A stretch of 64,000 nt of DNA, from contig NZ_DGUZ01000023.1 of assembly GCF_002394865.1 (NCBI RefSeq), positions 103,646-167,645 of the forward strand, in the 5' to 3' direction. Positions 42,090 through 50,691 of the stretch are shown piece by piece. The notes under the pieces were generated by a model. It was not told where the DNA came from. It saw only the letters and a program-made list of their open reading frames with translations, and searched no databases. The DNA comes from Fibrobacter sp. UBA4297 (lineage in GTDB: Bacteria > Fibrobacterota > Fibrobacteria > Fibrobacterales > Fibrobacteraceae). Position numbers and translations under genes: made by a program. Numbering within the stretch: position 1 is the stretch's first letter; each line of letters begins with the position of its first letter.

Positions 42090-43463
42090 TCACCGATATT
42101 TCAATTCCGGATGCGCTTCGTAGTACACGGCCTTGTTGGCGTACATACGTTCATCGGCAAGTCGCATCGCCTTACGGATATCCTTCTTGCCATAGCAGAC
42201 ACCGATAGAGAATCGGACTTCTTCCGTTTTTCCGGACAAAAAATGAACTTGCGCCACGCGGTTCTGTACCTCTTCTTCAGAAATTTCGGTCACAAGAATC
42301 ATGAACTCGTCGCCACCGGCACGGTACACCTCGCCATCGCGGAACACGCTCTGTAATATCGAAGCTGCCGTGCGCAACATCTTGTCACCTGCGCTATGCC
42401 CCATTTCATCGTTCACACGCTTAAGCCCATTTAGGTCCGCAAAGAGCACTGCCTGCGGTACAGGTTCTCCGCCATCCAGAATGCGATCCACGCGGTTGTT
42501 CATCTCATTACGGTTCTTGATTCCCGTCAAGGTGTCAATCGCGCTCAGGATTTCCAGTTTTTTCAAAAGCTGGTAGCTTGAAATTTCGGACGCAAGAAAG
42601 TACGTCGTGAGTTCAAGCGTTTCCTTGATTTTCACAATGTCATCGACATCAAAATTGATGACCCACATGTAGCCGAGCAGTTCTCCGCCATGACGAAGCG
42701 GGAACAGCACAATCTTTTTCACCCCAGCCTGGTCCAGAGTCGAAACCCAAAATGGATTTTGCTCTCGCATTTTTTCCACATCGCGTTCATCCTTTAGAAT
42801 GATGCACGTACTGCCGGCAAGCGTATCGGGCCACGTCCGCACAACATCGTAAAACGAGTCAATGTAGCGCGACATGGGGAAAAGTCCCGAACCTTCCCGA
42901 AGCGATTCTGCAAATGTAGAACAAACGCGTTTTTCGTCATCAATCAGCAAGATACAGCAATGATCCGAATTACAAATGGAGCGGACATCCTCGACCACTT
43001 CACTAAAAGCCTGCTTTATGTTGTTTGTTCCGCGCAACTTGATACACGCCTTGAGCACATCGGCTGCGGTATCCGCAGAAAGGTCCGCCATCGCCGAAGA
43101 ATCCGCCTTGGGCGCCACATCGTAACAATAAAGGCAATAGCCGATGTTTTCCTGGTCAGATTTCAGCGGAAGAAGGAACATGTTGAGCCAAAGGTTCATC
43201 ATATAAAGGTTTACGTAAGCGTGGAGCGGCACGCCATCGTGTACGCAACGGAAACAGTGTTCCTCAAAATTCGGATTCTTCGGGAAGCAGGCTTCATAGG
43301 GGCAACCGGGCACAAACGGGTGGTTCAGCGCCGCCATGTCGTCATAGTGCGCCTTATTTCCCGCGACAACGCGAATGTTTCCATAAGTTCCATCTGAAAA
43401 GAATTCAACGGAAACAATGCAGGTCTTCGCCTTATAGCGCGATAAAATACTGTCAAAATCCAT
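42090..43463 (-). CDS. Diguanylate cyclase with N-terminal sensor and GAF-like domain
   Basis: This 457-residue cytoplasmic protein has an N-terminal Cys-rich region (CPYEACFPKN, then HCFRC near 70, and YCLYCYD), a GAF-like middle (SDHCCILLIDDEKRVC) and a GGDEF domain with intact GGDEF at 383-387 and the DTLTGIKNRN entry motif. It should make c-di-GMP. The position of the inhibitory RxxD site reads RDGE, so product feedback may be weak. The Cys clusters suggest metal or redox sensing. TATATT is at 43501-43506. Confidence 0.88.
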   Translation of the reverse strand: MDFDSILSRYKAKTCIVSVEFFSDGTYGNIRVVAGNKAHYDDMAALNHPFVPGCPYEACFPKNPNFEEHCFRCVHDGVPLHAYVNLYMMNLWLNMFLLPLKSDQENIGYCLYCYDVAPKADSSAMADLSADTAADVLKACIKLRGTNNIKQAFSEVVEDVRSICNSDHCCILLIDDEKRVCSTFAESLREGSGLFPMSRYIDSFYDVVRTWPDTLAGSTCIILKDERDVEKMREQNPFWVSTLDQAGVKKIVLFPLRHGGELLGYMWVINFDVDDIVKIKETLELTTYFLASEISSYQLLKKLEILSAIDTLTGIKNRNEMNNRVDRILDGGEPVPQAVLFADLNGLKRVNDEMGHSAGDKMLRTAASILQSVFRDGEVYRAGGDEFMILVTEISEEEVQNRVAQVHFLSGKTEEVRFSIGVCYGKKDIRKAMRLADERMYANKAVYYEAHPELKYR

Positions 43464-43649
43464 ACTTTAACTCCCCACGAATCTTTAGGCAGGTTTTACT
43501 AATATATATCTTTTTAAAAGGAATATATCGCCTCATGGGATTCCAAAGCCTAAAATGCGCAATTTTGAGCATTTTTTCGCTGTCTTCCCAACAACAGCAA
43601 ATTTACCGTGCGCGATTAGTCCATAAACTTAGACGCCCCGCCGTCCAGA

Positions 43650-43682
43650 CAAAACAAAAACACCCCGCAATTGCAGGGTGCA
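43650..43682 (-). terminator. Terminator of the lipoprotein gene at 43708
   Basis: On the minus strand the stem CACCCTGC / GCGGGGTG has an AATT loop and is followed by TTTTTGTTTTG. Confidence 0.85.
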
Positions 43683-43707
43683 TTGTACCTATTAAAAATA
43701 GCGTTGA

Positions 43708-44598
43708 TTACTTACCGTGGCGGAGCTTGGAACCCACGGCGCGGAAAATATCCTTAATCTGCTTCTCCGTCATCATCGGCGTAGCAGAAGACTTGGCAAG
43801 ACCCGTTCTATTATGGAAATTGCTAATCAAGTCTACGAATTCAGCGGATGCAGAAATATCCTGATCATAGAGATCAAAATTGAAGAATTCCTGCGTTTCG
43901 CCACTTTCATATTCCTGCTGATAATCCTTGAATGCCTTTCGGCAGTCGTTTTCAACAAATGCATAGCGGAAGGCCTGCTTGACATTGCTTGTCACGCCAC
44001 CATACGACACCGTATATTCAATAGACCCCTGCGTATGGGAGACGTAAGTCATTTCAAGGCCTTCGATGCTAAGCGTCTTGCAGCTCATGTTGATAGAACT
44101 CTTCGGCACCTTCGCAATCAAAGCGAGCGTTTCTTGCATTTCTCCAAAGTTTTGGAAAATGCAATCCGTATTGATATATACAACATCGCTGTAATACGGA
44201 TCTTCAAGGACAACTCCTTCAATCAGCGGGTTGTTAAGCGAAGCGCTCTTATAGTAATTGCCTTCCGGGAACTGCTCGCCGAGAGCAACTCTAAATTCAT
44301 AAGAGTTCTTGCCGGCACCATCGCCCAAATCCATTTGAGCCGTACCATTGCCGGCATCCGTCAAGGAGCCATTCTGCGTCGTCTTTTTCCAAACAACTTC
44401 ATTTGCATAATCTGTACAAGTGGCCTTGGTTATTTCCAAGGTGCCATCGGCAGCATAGCTATATTCACCCATTTCAGAAATGATATAGTCCGTCGGGAGA
44501 GCTGCAGGAGTAGGAGCTGCCGGGCTACTTTCAGAAGACGAGAGGCAACCCGTCAAAGCAAGGGCGACCGCCGGAAGAGCAATTAAAACCTTTTTCAT
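43708..44598 (-). CDS. Lipoprotein of unknown function, 296 aa
   Basis: The signal peptide ends ALALTGC (Cys18), followed by a Ser/Pro/Ala linker (SSSESSPAAPTPAA). The body is rich in Tyr, Glu and Asp and looks beta-rich (EYSYAADGTLEITKATCTD), with several paired Cys residues. No family was recognised. It is monocistronic, with its own terminator at 43650. The rest of 44599-44802 holds an AT-rich leader and a short repeat. Confidence 0.75.
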   Translation of the reverse strand: MKKVLIALPAVALALTGCLSSSESSPAAPTPAALPTDYIISEMGEYSYAADGTLEITKATCTDYANEVVWKKTTQNGSLTDAGNGTAQMDLGDGAGKNSYEFRVALGEQFPEGNYYKSASLNNPLIEGVVLEDPYYSDVVYINTDCIFQNFGEMQETLALIAKVPKSSINMSCKTLSIEGLEMTYVSHTQGSIEYTVSYGGVTSNVKQAFRYAFVENDCRKAFKDYQQEYESGETQEFFNFDLYDQDISASAEFVDLISNFHNRTGLAKSSATPMMTEKQIKDIFRAVGSKLRHGK

Positions 44599-44725
44599 AT
44601 ATCCTCTTTATTAAATTGTCCTTACTAATGTACAATTTTTTTAAGCATTACACAAGTAAAAGTGAGTACAAAGTGAATATTTATTTACTTGAGTTGTAAA
44701 TTCGCTAATAAAAGTTGTTTAAAAA

Positions 44726-44756
44726 AGGAGATGCCCGCGCAAGGCGGGCATGACAG
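44726..44756. repeat. Single copy of the GGAGATGCCC...GGGCATGACA hairpin element
   Basis: GGAGATGCCCGC GCAAG GCGGGCATGACA has the same plan as the 39-bp units at 18316-18461: GGAGA, then a GCC/GGC hairpin, then ATGACA. It lies 47 nt downstream of the Q/N-rich gene end. Confidence 0.6.
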
Positions 44757-44802
44757 GTTTGCGGCGGACATGACAAGATGACGCAAAGTTGGCTGGCTTA
44801 AT

Positions 44803-45573
44803 TTACCAGTCCTTCGCCGGGCGGACTTGGCCGCGGACAGGTTTCCAGGGCTTGCGTTCGCCATTCTGCTCGTCAAAGTCCTTGAGGAGCTGGGCCGCTT
44901 CTTCGGGAGTCATTTCACCAGGTTGAAGCGGCTGCTGTTCCGGTTCACCGCCGTTACTGTCACTGGAATTCCCTTCGGACTGTTCCGGCTGCGGTTGCTC
45001 TCCGGCACCACCATTGCTATCGGAACTATCGCCTCCCTGGCTACTGCTAGACTGACCGTTTTGACCTTGATTCTGTTGATCCTGGTTCTGGTCATTCTGG
45101 GCGCTAGAAGAGCTCTGGTCGCCATTCTGGTTCTGATTTTGCTGATCCTGGTTCTGCTGATCTTTATTCTGGTCTTGGTTTTGCTTGTCCTGATTCTGAT
45201 CCTGATTTTGATCTTGATTATTTTGGTCTTGATTCTGGTCGTTCTTAGGATCGTTCTTCTTATTTTCGTTTTGCTGCTCGTTTTTCGCTTCGTGAATGCG
45301 GTCGAGGAGCATCTGCAATTTCTGATCGTTCGGATAATATTGCAAGCCCTCGTTGCAAGTGATTTCTGCCGTCGGCAAGCGATTTTCAATGTACTGGAAC
45401 GCAGCGTCGCCATAGTAGGCCGAAGCAGATTTCGGAGCCGCGAATGCGACCACCGCAAAAAGCAATACTAAGCACAAAGCAACAGAGATCCTTCGACTCC
45501 GCCTAACGGCTCCGCTCAGGATGACACAATTCTCTCGTCTCTCGTCTTTCGTCTTTCGTCTCAGAATAGCCAT
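44803..45573 (-). CDS. Exported Q/N-rich Bat-operon-like protein
   Basis: This 256-residue protein has an unusual N-terminus made of repeat sequence (residues 3-29, Arg-rich), followed by a hydrophobic signal segment (VALCLVLLFAVVAFAA). A short TPR-like piece (YIENRLPTAEITCNEGL) comes next, then about 100 residues of Gln/Asn/Asp low complexity. The C-terminus, MTPEEAAQLLKDFDEQNGE, resembles the tail of BatC/BatE-like proteins. It overlaps the upstream TPR gene (TAATG). The role is inferred from Bat-type neighbours only; batA/batB are not in the window. Confidence 0.7.
   Translation of the reverse strand: MAILRRKTKDERRENCVILSGAVRRSRRISVALCLVLLFAVVAFAAPKSASAYYGDAAFQYIENRLPTAEITCNEGLQYYPNDQKLQMLLDRIHEAKNEQQNENKKNDPKNDQNQDQNNQDQNQDQNQDKQNQDQNKDQQNQDQQNQNQNGDQSSSSAQNDQNQDQQNQGQNGQSSSSQGGDSSDSNGGAGEQPQPEQSEGNSSDSNGGEPEQQPLQPGEMTPEEAAQLLKDFDEQNGERKPWKPVRGQVRPAKDW
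45486..45566. repeat. Palindromic element plus heptamer array inside a coding region
   Basis: Heptamers CTCTCGT, CTCTCGT, CTTTCGT, CTTTCGT (45532-45559) lie next to GATCCTTCGACTCC...CTCAGGATGACAC (45486-45527). Both lie within the first 30 codons of the gene at 44803-45573 and are translated. Confidence 0.75.
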
Positions 45574-46322
45574 TAGATCACCTCCAGGTCGTTGTCGGTG
45601 TTGCTGGCGTCAATCTTAGTCTTGGGCTTGCGGCCGGCCTTGATTTCAATGACGTCGTCAATGCGCTGCACGTGGCCGCTCAACTGGCTTGCGGTCTCGT
45701 CTTCGGCAATCAGGTTCTCGAGCATCTGCTTGCCTTCGGCGTACTTGCCATCCTTGCAGAGCTGGAGCGCACGAGCCAAGACCTGCTTTGCTTTATCGCT
45801 CAGCGGAGGTTGTTTCTGGTCGTTCTGATCCTGGTTCTGGTCCTTGTTTTCTTTTTGCTTGTCGAGTTCTTCCTTGAGCTTGCGCTGGACGATTTCGACA
45901 TTCTTCTTGGCATTTTCAAAATCGTTGTCGAGGTCTATTGCTTTTTTCAGATAAGCAACCGATTCACGCCAAGCCGCAATGCGGGCACTCGGTTCTTGAG
46001 CCTTCTCGCCCACGCGGAAATGCGTATTTGCCAAGTTGTACGCCGCCTTTGCCGCCATATTCTTGTCCGGCATACGCACTGCACTTTCAAGTTCCTTCTT
46101 GGCTTCTTCAAAATTGCCGAGCTTGTACTGGCACGTTCCAATGTTGTAGAACAAAAGCGGGTTCGCAGGCTCTGCTTCGCGGGCCTTCATATATTTTTCG
46201 AGCGCACCGGCATAATCGCCTGCAGCAAACAGCTTGTTGCCATCGTTGATGGGACGGGCAAACGAAGCCACAGCCATAAGCATCGTCAAAGAACAAATCT
46301 TAAATACAGTAGAAACTCGCAT
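45573..46322 (-). CDS. TPR protein, BatE/BatC-like
   Basis: This 249-residue protein starts at ATG 46322 with GAAG about 8 nt upstream, in preference to an in-frame GTG at 46328. The signal peptide ends near VASFARP. Tetratricopeptide repeats follow (LFAAGDYAGALEKYMKA, PLLFYNIGTCQYKLGNFEEA). A KQKENKDQNQDQNDQ linker foreshadows the Q/N-rich neighbour, and the last repeat is GKYAEGKQMLENLIAED. Bat TPR proteins help von Willebrand-type Bat proteins in envelope stress; that is known of the family and not shown here. Confidence 0.75.
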   Translation of the reverse strand: MRVSTVFKICSLTMLMAVASFARPINDGNKLFAAGDYAGALEKYMKAREAEPANPLLFYNIGTCQYKLGNFEEAKKELESAVRMPDKNMAAKAAYNLANTHFRVGEKAQEPSARIAAWRESVAYLKKAIDLDNDFENAKKNVEIVQRKLKEELDKQKENKDQNQDQNDQKQPPLSDKAKQVLARALQLCKDGKYAEGKQMLENLIAEDETASQLSGHVQRIDDVIEIKAGRKPKTKIDASNTDNDLEVI

Positions 46323-46512
46323 ATTCACACTTCTTATTCTTTTTCGAACACCAATATATCAAATTTCAACTTCTCAGAGTAATTTTGCGGGGTATGCTAC
46401 AATATATTTTCCAAAATTACGGATAATCGCATTTTCTGCCCCTTATCTTTAAATCCTATCAGTCGCCTACGGCTACTTACTGAATCACATTCTAGTAGCG
46501 TTCTAATAGCTA

Positions 46513-48261
46513 TTACACGGCAAGAATATACAAAAACACCGTACTCAAGGCAAACATAAGAACAAGTCCATAGCCCAACACTTTCCACTTAAGAGAACCC
46601 CCTTCAAGAGTGATTCCCCAAGCGACAAAAGGCACAATACTAGAGACTACCGGCGCAATATATCGGAAATCATTACTGCACGAAAAAGGGACCTTGATTC
46701 GCAGAAACATCAACGCTGCAAAAAAAGCCACGGTCTGCATTAAAAGAATCCAATGCATTACCTGCAGTTTAGTCTTCCAAAATCCTCGAGCCGCATATAC
46801 CAGCAGCCCCAAAAGAGCTACGCTCATCAATGTTGCAAGGGTACGCCCCATTTGAGTCCGAACCAATTCAAATTCACCAAACATCGCTGTTTTTAATGAA
46901 TAGTTCCAAAAATACTCTCGCCCCCATTCTCCATTCCATGCACTCGTATAAGGGTTGTTTATAAAGGATTTCAAATCAAAAAAGATATAGTTAGACGCTT
47001 CATTCCCCACCTTCAGCAATCCATTCAATCCACTTGAATTGCCAACCAAATCCGCATTGCCGAGCAATTTCTGCAAAACGACGCCCCCAACCAAAGCAAC
47101 AAAAAGACTCCATGCCACAATCTCTGATTTTGTCGGGCGAAGCGTTTTCGCATTACACACGAAACCACAAACAGCAAAGAGAAACACCATTCCAAGCGTC
47201 ACTACGGCCGTCGTTTTAGTCCACATAGCCAATGCTGCTGCAATCACAGAAACTACCAAAAATTTACCGTGTCCACCTTTTAAATAATTTGCGCCTCCCC
47301 AAAGGCACAACATATGCAACATACAAAACATTTGATCATTACCAATTCGAGGAGACATCAAAATCATCACAGGCCAAAAAGCCCACAAAAAAGACGCTAT
47401 TCCAAGACTGCTTTTAGACAAAAAGGTTCTGAAGAACATTATCCCAAAGAAAAGCGTCAAAACAGACAGTAACAAACTGAACGCCTGCAATCCCGTAGTT
47501 CCCGTAACGCCCATCCAGTCACCGATCATAAACGAAGGCGCCGCCGATGCATAATAGACAGGCGGGTGGTAACATGTCCAGCAATCATCAACACCCGGAA
47601 TGGAATGATTTTCAAGAATAAAATTTACGTAAGCAACATGCCCATCAACATCATTAGCGAAAGAAGTATAAGGGATATTCGAAAAAAAAGCAGTCCTTAT
47701 CAACACGCCAAGCAAAACGATGAACGCAAGCCCCCAACCAAAGCCTAGCCTACGAGCAAATAACAGACACAGTACGGCAAAAGACAATATTGCCAGCACT
47801 TTCATAATCGTCGAAAGTAAAGACGACTGAAGAACAAAAACATTCAGACCTCCGGGGCCACCATTATTTTTTAAAAAGAACGTGTAATGAGCCTTGGCAC
47901 CATCATGGTTTTGCGCAATCAAGCTTTCAGGCAATACAAAGCCCCTTCCAAAATCGCACAAAGAGGAAATACCATTCAAATTCAACGACGATTCACCCAC
48001 AACAATGTTTTCGACGCAATCATCGGGAATCACTTTCAGGCCATAGGGAGAGCCCCCTATAACATCTAAATCAACTTGAAAGTGTTCTCCATCACCCATT
48101 TTCTGGAGAAGCGGGAACGATATTTTTTCTTCAACCCCACCTCTAAAAAGGGTTACATTTTCAACAGTCACTCTGCATGCAAGCCCCACCACAACTGTAG
48201 CGATTAAAATCAAAAGACAGTACAGTTCCGGGAGAGCAAAAAATTTCTTAACGAACTTCAT
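46513..48261 (-). CDS. Polytopic membrane glycosyltransferase, GT39/ArnT-like
   Basis: This 582-residue protein starts at ATG 48261; a TTG 12 nt earlier is less likely. It has about ten to twelve hydrophobic helices, a luminal loop at the front and the acidic motif NDVDGHVAYVNF near residue 203, followed by CYHPPVYY near 228, the usual catalytic DxD-like and HPP motifs of PMT-type polyprenyl-phosphate-sugar transferases. It follows the FAD oxidoreductase and GtrA genes, so it may add a sugar to an envelope polymer. No terminator is evident in 46329-46512. Confidence 0.8.
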   Translation of the reverse strand: MKFVKKFFALPELYCLLILIATVVVGLACRVTVENVTLFRGGVEEKISFPLLQKMGDGEHFQVDLDVIGGSPYGLKVIPDDCVENIVVGESSLNLNGISSLCDFGRGFVLPESLIAQNHDGAKAHYTFFLKNNGGPGGLNVFVLQSSLLSTIMKVLAILSFAVLCLLFARRLGFGWGLAFIVLLGVLIRTAFFSNIPYTSFANDVDGHVAYVNFILENHSIPGVDDCWTCYHPPVYYASAAPSFMIGDWMGVTGTTGLQAFSLLLSVLTLFFGIMFFRTFLSKSSLGIASFLWAFWPVMILMSPRIGNDQMFCMLHMLCLWGGANYLKGGHGKFLVVSVIAAALAMWTKTTAVVTLGMVFLFAVCGFVCNAKTLRPTKSEIVAWSLFVALVGGVVLQKLLGNADLVGNSSGLNGLLKVGNEASNYIFFDLKSFINNPYTSAWNGEWGREYFWNYSLKTAMFGEFELVRTQMGRTLATLMSVALLGLLVYAARGFWKTKLQVMHWILLMQTVAFFAALMFLRIKVPFSCSNDFRYIAPVVSSIVPFVAWGITLEGGSLKWKVLGYGLVLMFALSTVFLYILAV

Positions 48262-48273
48262 AGTTGGGCTCAA

Positions 48274-49917
48274 TCACTTTTTACCTTCGTGATAATCTTC
48301 TTCGCTATTGACGTTCCAAAGAGCGGTCTTGTCCGTAGAATTTTCACGGATGCACTTTACCACTTCCATGGCAGCGAGCATACTGTGGTCCATGTTGTTG
48401 TACTTGTGCATACCATTACGTCCCATCAAGAACAGATTTTCGATGGGATCAACATACTCGCGAACCTTACCGAATTCGCCGTAAGTACCGAAATAAGCGG
48501 GGTATGCTTTCTTGATATGGAACACCACGGAGTCACGGACCGCTTCTGGCCTTGCCACGTCAATCTTGTCGAGTTCAGCAATGGCGAACTTGATGAATTC
48601 GTCATCGGGCATGCGCCACATTTCGTCGCCTTCAGTAGCAAAGTATTCGAGACCGATCCAGACCTTTTCCGGATTGGCGACAAGATAAGGGCTCCAGTTA
48701 TTGAAAATCTGGATACGACCAAGCTTCACGTCGGATTCCTGCACATAAATCCAGTTGTCCGCCACGAACTTGAGCTTGCTTTCGGGAGTACCAGGTTTTG
48801 CCGGATTCTTGATAAGGAGCTTGTCTAGCAACAGACCCACGGTAATAAAGTCACGGTAAACAAGGCCTTCGGACACGCGCTTGACTTCGGCCGGGACCGG
48901 AGTCTTTTCGTTATCCATGGCAACCACGAGTTCCTTTACCGGCATGGTCGAGAGGAAGTAATCGCAGGCGACCGTTTCCTTCACGACAGAACCATCAGCA
49001 GCACGAGATTCCACAACGACACTTTCTACGCGCTTGCCGCTTTCATCGCGGTTCACGCCCACGACCTTTGCGTTCATGCGGATTTCACCGCCCATTTCCT
49101 GAACCTTTTCGGCAACCGTTTCCCAAAGCTGGCCGGGACCGAATTTCGGGTAAAGGAACTGACCGATAAGGCTTGTTTCAGTATCCTTCTGGCGGATGTC
49201 GGAACCATTAGCAGCAGATTCCTTTTTCTTGCCCGCGAAAATTTGCTTGAGCGCATGGACCACGGTCTTCGTGATCGAAAGGCCCTTGATGCGCTGTCCA
49301 CCCCAATCGGGGCTGATCTTGCTGCACGGAACACCCCACACCTTCTCGGTGTAGTCGCGGAAGAACGTGCGGTAAAGTTCTACGCCGAAGCGGTTGATCA
49401 TAAAGTCTTCAAGACTTTTTTCTTTACGGGCAGGGAGCAACTGCACCTTGAGATAGCTCATGCCAATCTTGAACATGCGCCACAGACCAAGGTTACGGAT
49501 AGTGTCTCCATTCAAGCTCACCGGATAGTTAAACAACTTGCGCAAAAAGAGGATTCGGGAAAGGCGGCTACGGCAGAGCATCACGTAATCCGTTTTCTCC
49601 GGATCCGGGCCACCTTCCGTCAGCGGAACCGTACGCCCGATAGCGATATCGTCCTTCGAGGCCGCACCTTGAAGCGGCAAAATCCCCTGCCACCAGTCCA
49701 TCACAGTGTCGCTCTTGCTAAAGAAACGGTGACCGCCGATATCCATGCGGTTACCATTGTAGCGGGCCGTGCGAGAAATACCACCAATCACATCTTCTGC
49801 TTCAAAAATGACGGGCTTAACATCTGTCGTGCGCAAAAGTTCAAGCGCAGCAGTGAGGCCTGCAGGGCCAGCACCAGCGATAACAGCTGTTTTCTTAAAA
49901 TCTTTTTCAGTAGTCAT
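48274..49917 (-). CDS. FAD-dependent oxidoreductase, UDP-galactopyranose-mutase/amine-oxidase-like
   Basis: This 547-residue protein has an N-terminal dinucleotide-binding motif AVIAGAGPAGLTAALELL and the FAD-contact stretch GGISRTARYNGNRMDIGGHRFF near residue 45. It belongs to the amine-oxidase/mutase-like flavoproteins that often neighbour polysaccharide genes. It is cytoplasmic. The C-terminus has FLMGRNGMHKYNNMDHSMLAAM, a second cofactor-contact motif. The substrate is unknown. It lies between GtrA and GT39-like genes in one minus-strand operon. Confidence 0.85.
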   Translation of the reverse strand: MTTEKDFKKTAVIAGAGPAGLTAALELLRTTDVKPVIFEAEDVIGGISRTARYNGNRMDIGGHRFFSKSDTVMDWWQGILPLQGAASKDDIAIGRTVPLTEGGPDPEKTDYVMLCRSRLSRILFLRKLFNYPVSLNGDTIRNLGLWRMFKIGMSYLKVQLLPARKEKSLEDFMINRFGVELYRTFFRDYTEKVWGVPCSKISPDWGGQRIKGLSITKTVVHALKQIFAGKKKESAANGSDIRQKDTETSLIGQFLYPKFGPGQLWETVAEKVQEMGGEIRMNAKVVGVNRDESGKRVESVVVESRAADGSVVKETVACDYFLSTMPVKELVVAMDNEKTPVPAEVKRVSEGLVYRDFITVGLLLDKLLIKNPAKPGTPESKLKFVADNWIYVQESDVKLGRIQIFNNWSPYLVANPEKVWIGLEYFATEGDEMWRMPDDEFIKFAIAELDKIDVARPEAVRDSVVFHIKKAYPAYFGTYGEFGKVREYVDPIENLFLMGRNGMHKYNNMDHSMLAAMEVVKCIRENSTDKTALWNVNSEEDYHEGKK

Positions 49918-49943
49918 TTAATCCTTCCTATAGTCTTAAAATT

Positions 49944-50396
49944 TTATGCAACTTTTTGTTTCCTGAAAAGCATCAGCTTTCGAGCACCAAAATTCCACAT
50001 CAAAACCAAAATAGCCGCTACCATTTTCGACAGCATTTCATTCCATTCAAGACGTCCCACCATCAAATACATAAGCAACTGGTTGATACCGACACCGGCA
50101 AAACCAACAATAGCGAATATGCTAAACTCGGCGGCCTTTTTGTTTTCAAGAACGCGCTTGCATTCCGAGAACACCCAAACAACGCTCAAGACATAATTAA
50201 GCACAAGTCCCGCAACAAGCCCCACCAAGTTTGCAAGCAGGTAATGCCACTCTAACTTATAAAGGCAAAGAGCAAAAAGCCCGAAATCAACCACAAAGGC
50301 AAGTCCGCCTGTCACCAAATAGCGAACGAATTGTCCAACCAAGGATTTACGAGGGCATTTCTTTCGAATTGACGCCCAAAAAGATTTATTTTGCAT
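49944..50396 (-). CDS. GtrA-like membrane protein
   Basis: This 150-residue protein has four hydrophobic helices and the GtrA signature FVRYLVTGGLAFVVDFGLF near residue 23, with NYVLSVVWVF. GtrA proteins are thought to flip polyprenyl-phosphate sugars for cell-wall decoration, which fits the GT39-like gene in the same operon. The start at 50396 has no Shine-Dalgarno sequence but has TATAAT exactly 6 nt upstream. Confidence 0.9.
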   Translation of the reverse strand: MQNKSFWASIRKKCPRKSLVGQFVRYLVTGGLAFVVDFGLFALCLYKLEWHYLLANLVGLVAGLVLNYVLSVVWVFSECKRVLENKKAAEFSIFAIVGFAGVGINQLLMYLMVGRLEWNEMLSKMVAAILVLMWNFGARKLMLFRKQKVA

Positions 50397-50402
50397 ACAA
50401 CA

Positions 50403-50408
50403 ATTATA
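50403..50408 (-). promoter_or_regulatory. -10-like TATAAT 6 nt before the GtrA ATG
   Basis: On the minus strand the order is TATAAT-TGTTGT-ATG. The rest of 50409-50691 is AT-rich, carries the divergent promoter region of the subtilase-like gene and holds no supported gene. Confidence 0.5.
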
Positions 50409-50691
50409 ACAATTATTTGTAAGTTTCTTTGTTTATTCTGAATAAAAAAGTTCCTTTTTCATCATTTTCAACAAACACAAAAATAATTTTACAATAAAAA
50501 GACTTTCTTCATTTTTCATCATTATCAGCACACACAAAAAAAAAACGCCCGATCCCAACAACAAATTCACTAACAATATTTACAAACTATTTTTAACTTA
50601 TTTATTTATGTTTTACAGACAAACAAAATACAAATTCGAAATTTTAATACTAAATTAATACATACAAATCATTTCAAGCAAAGGAGAAGAA

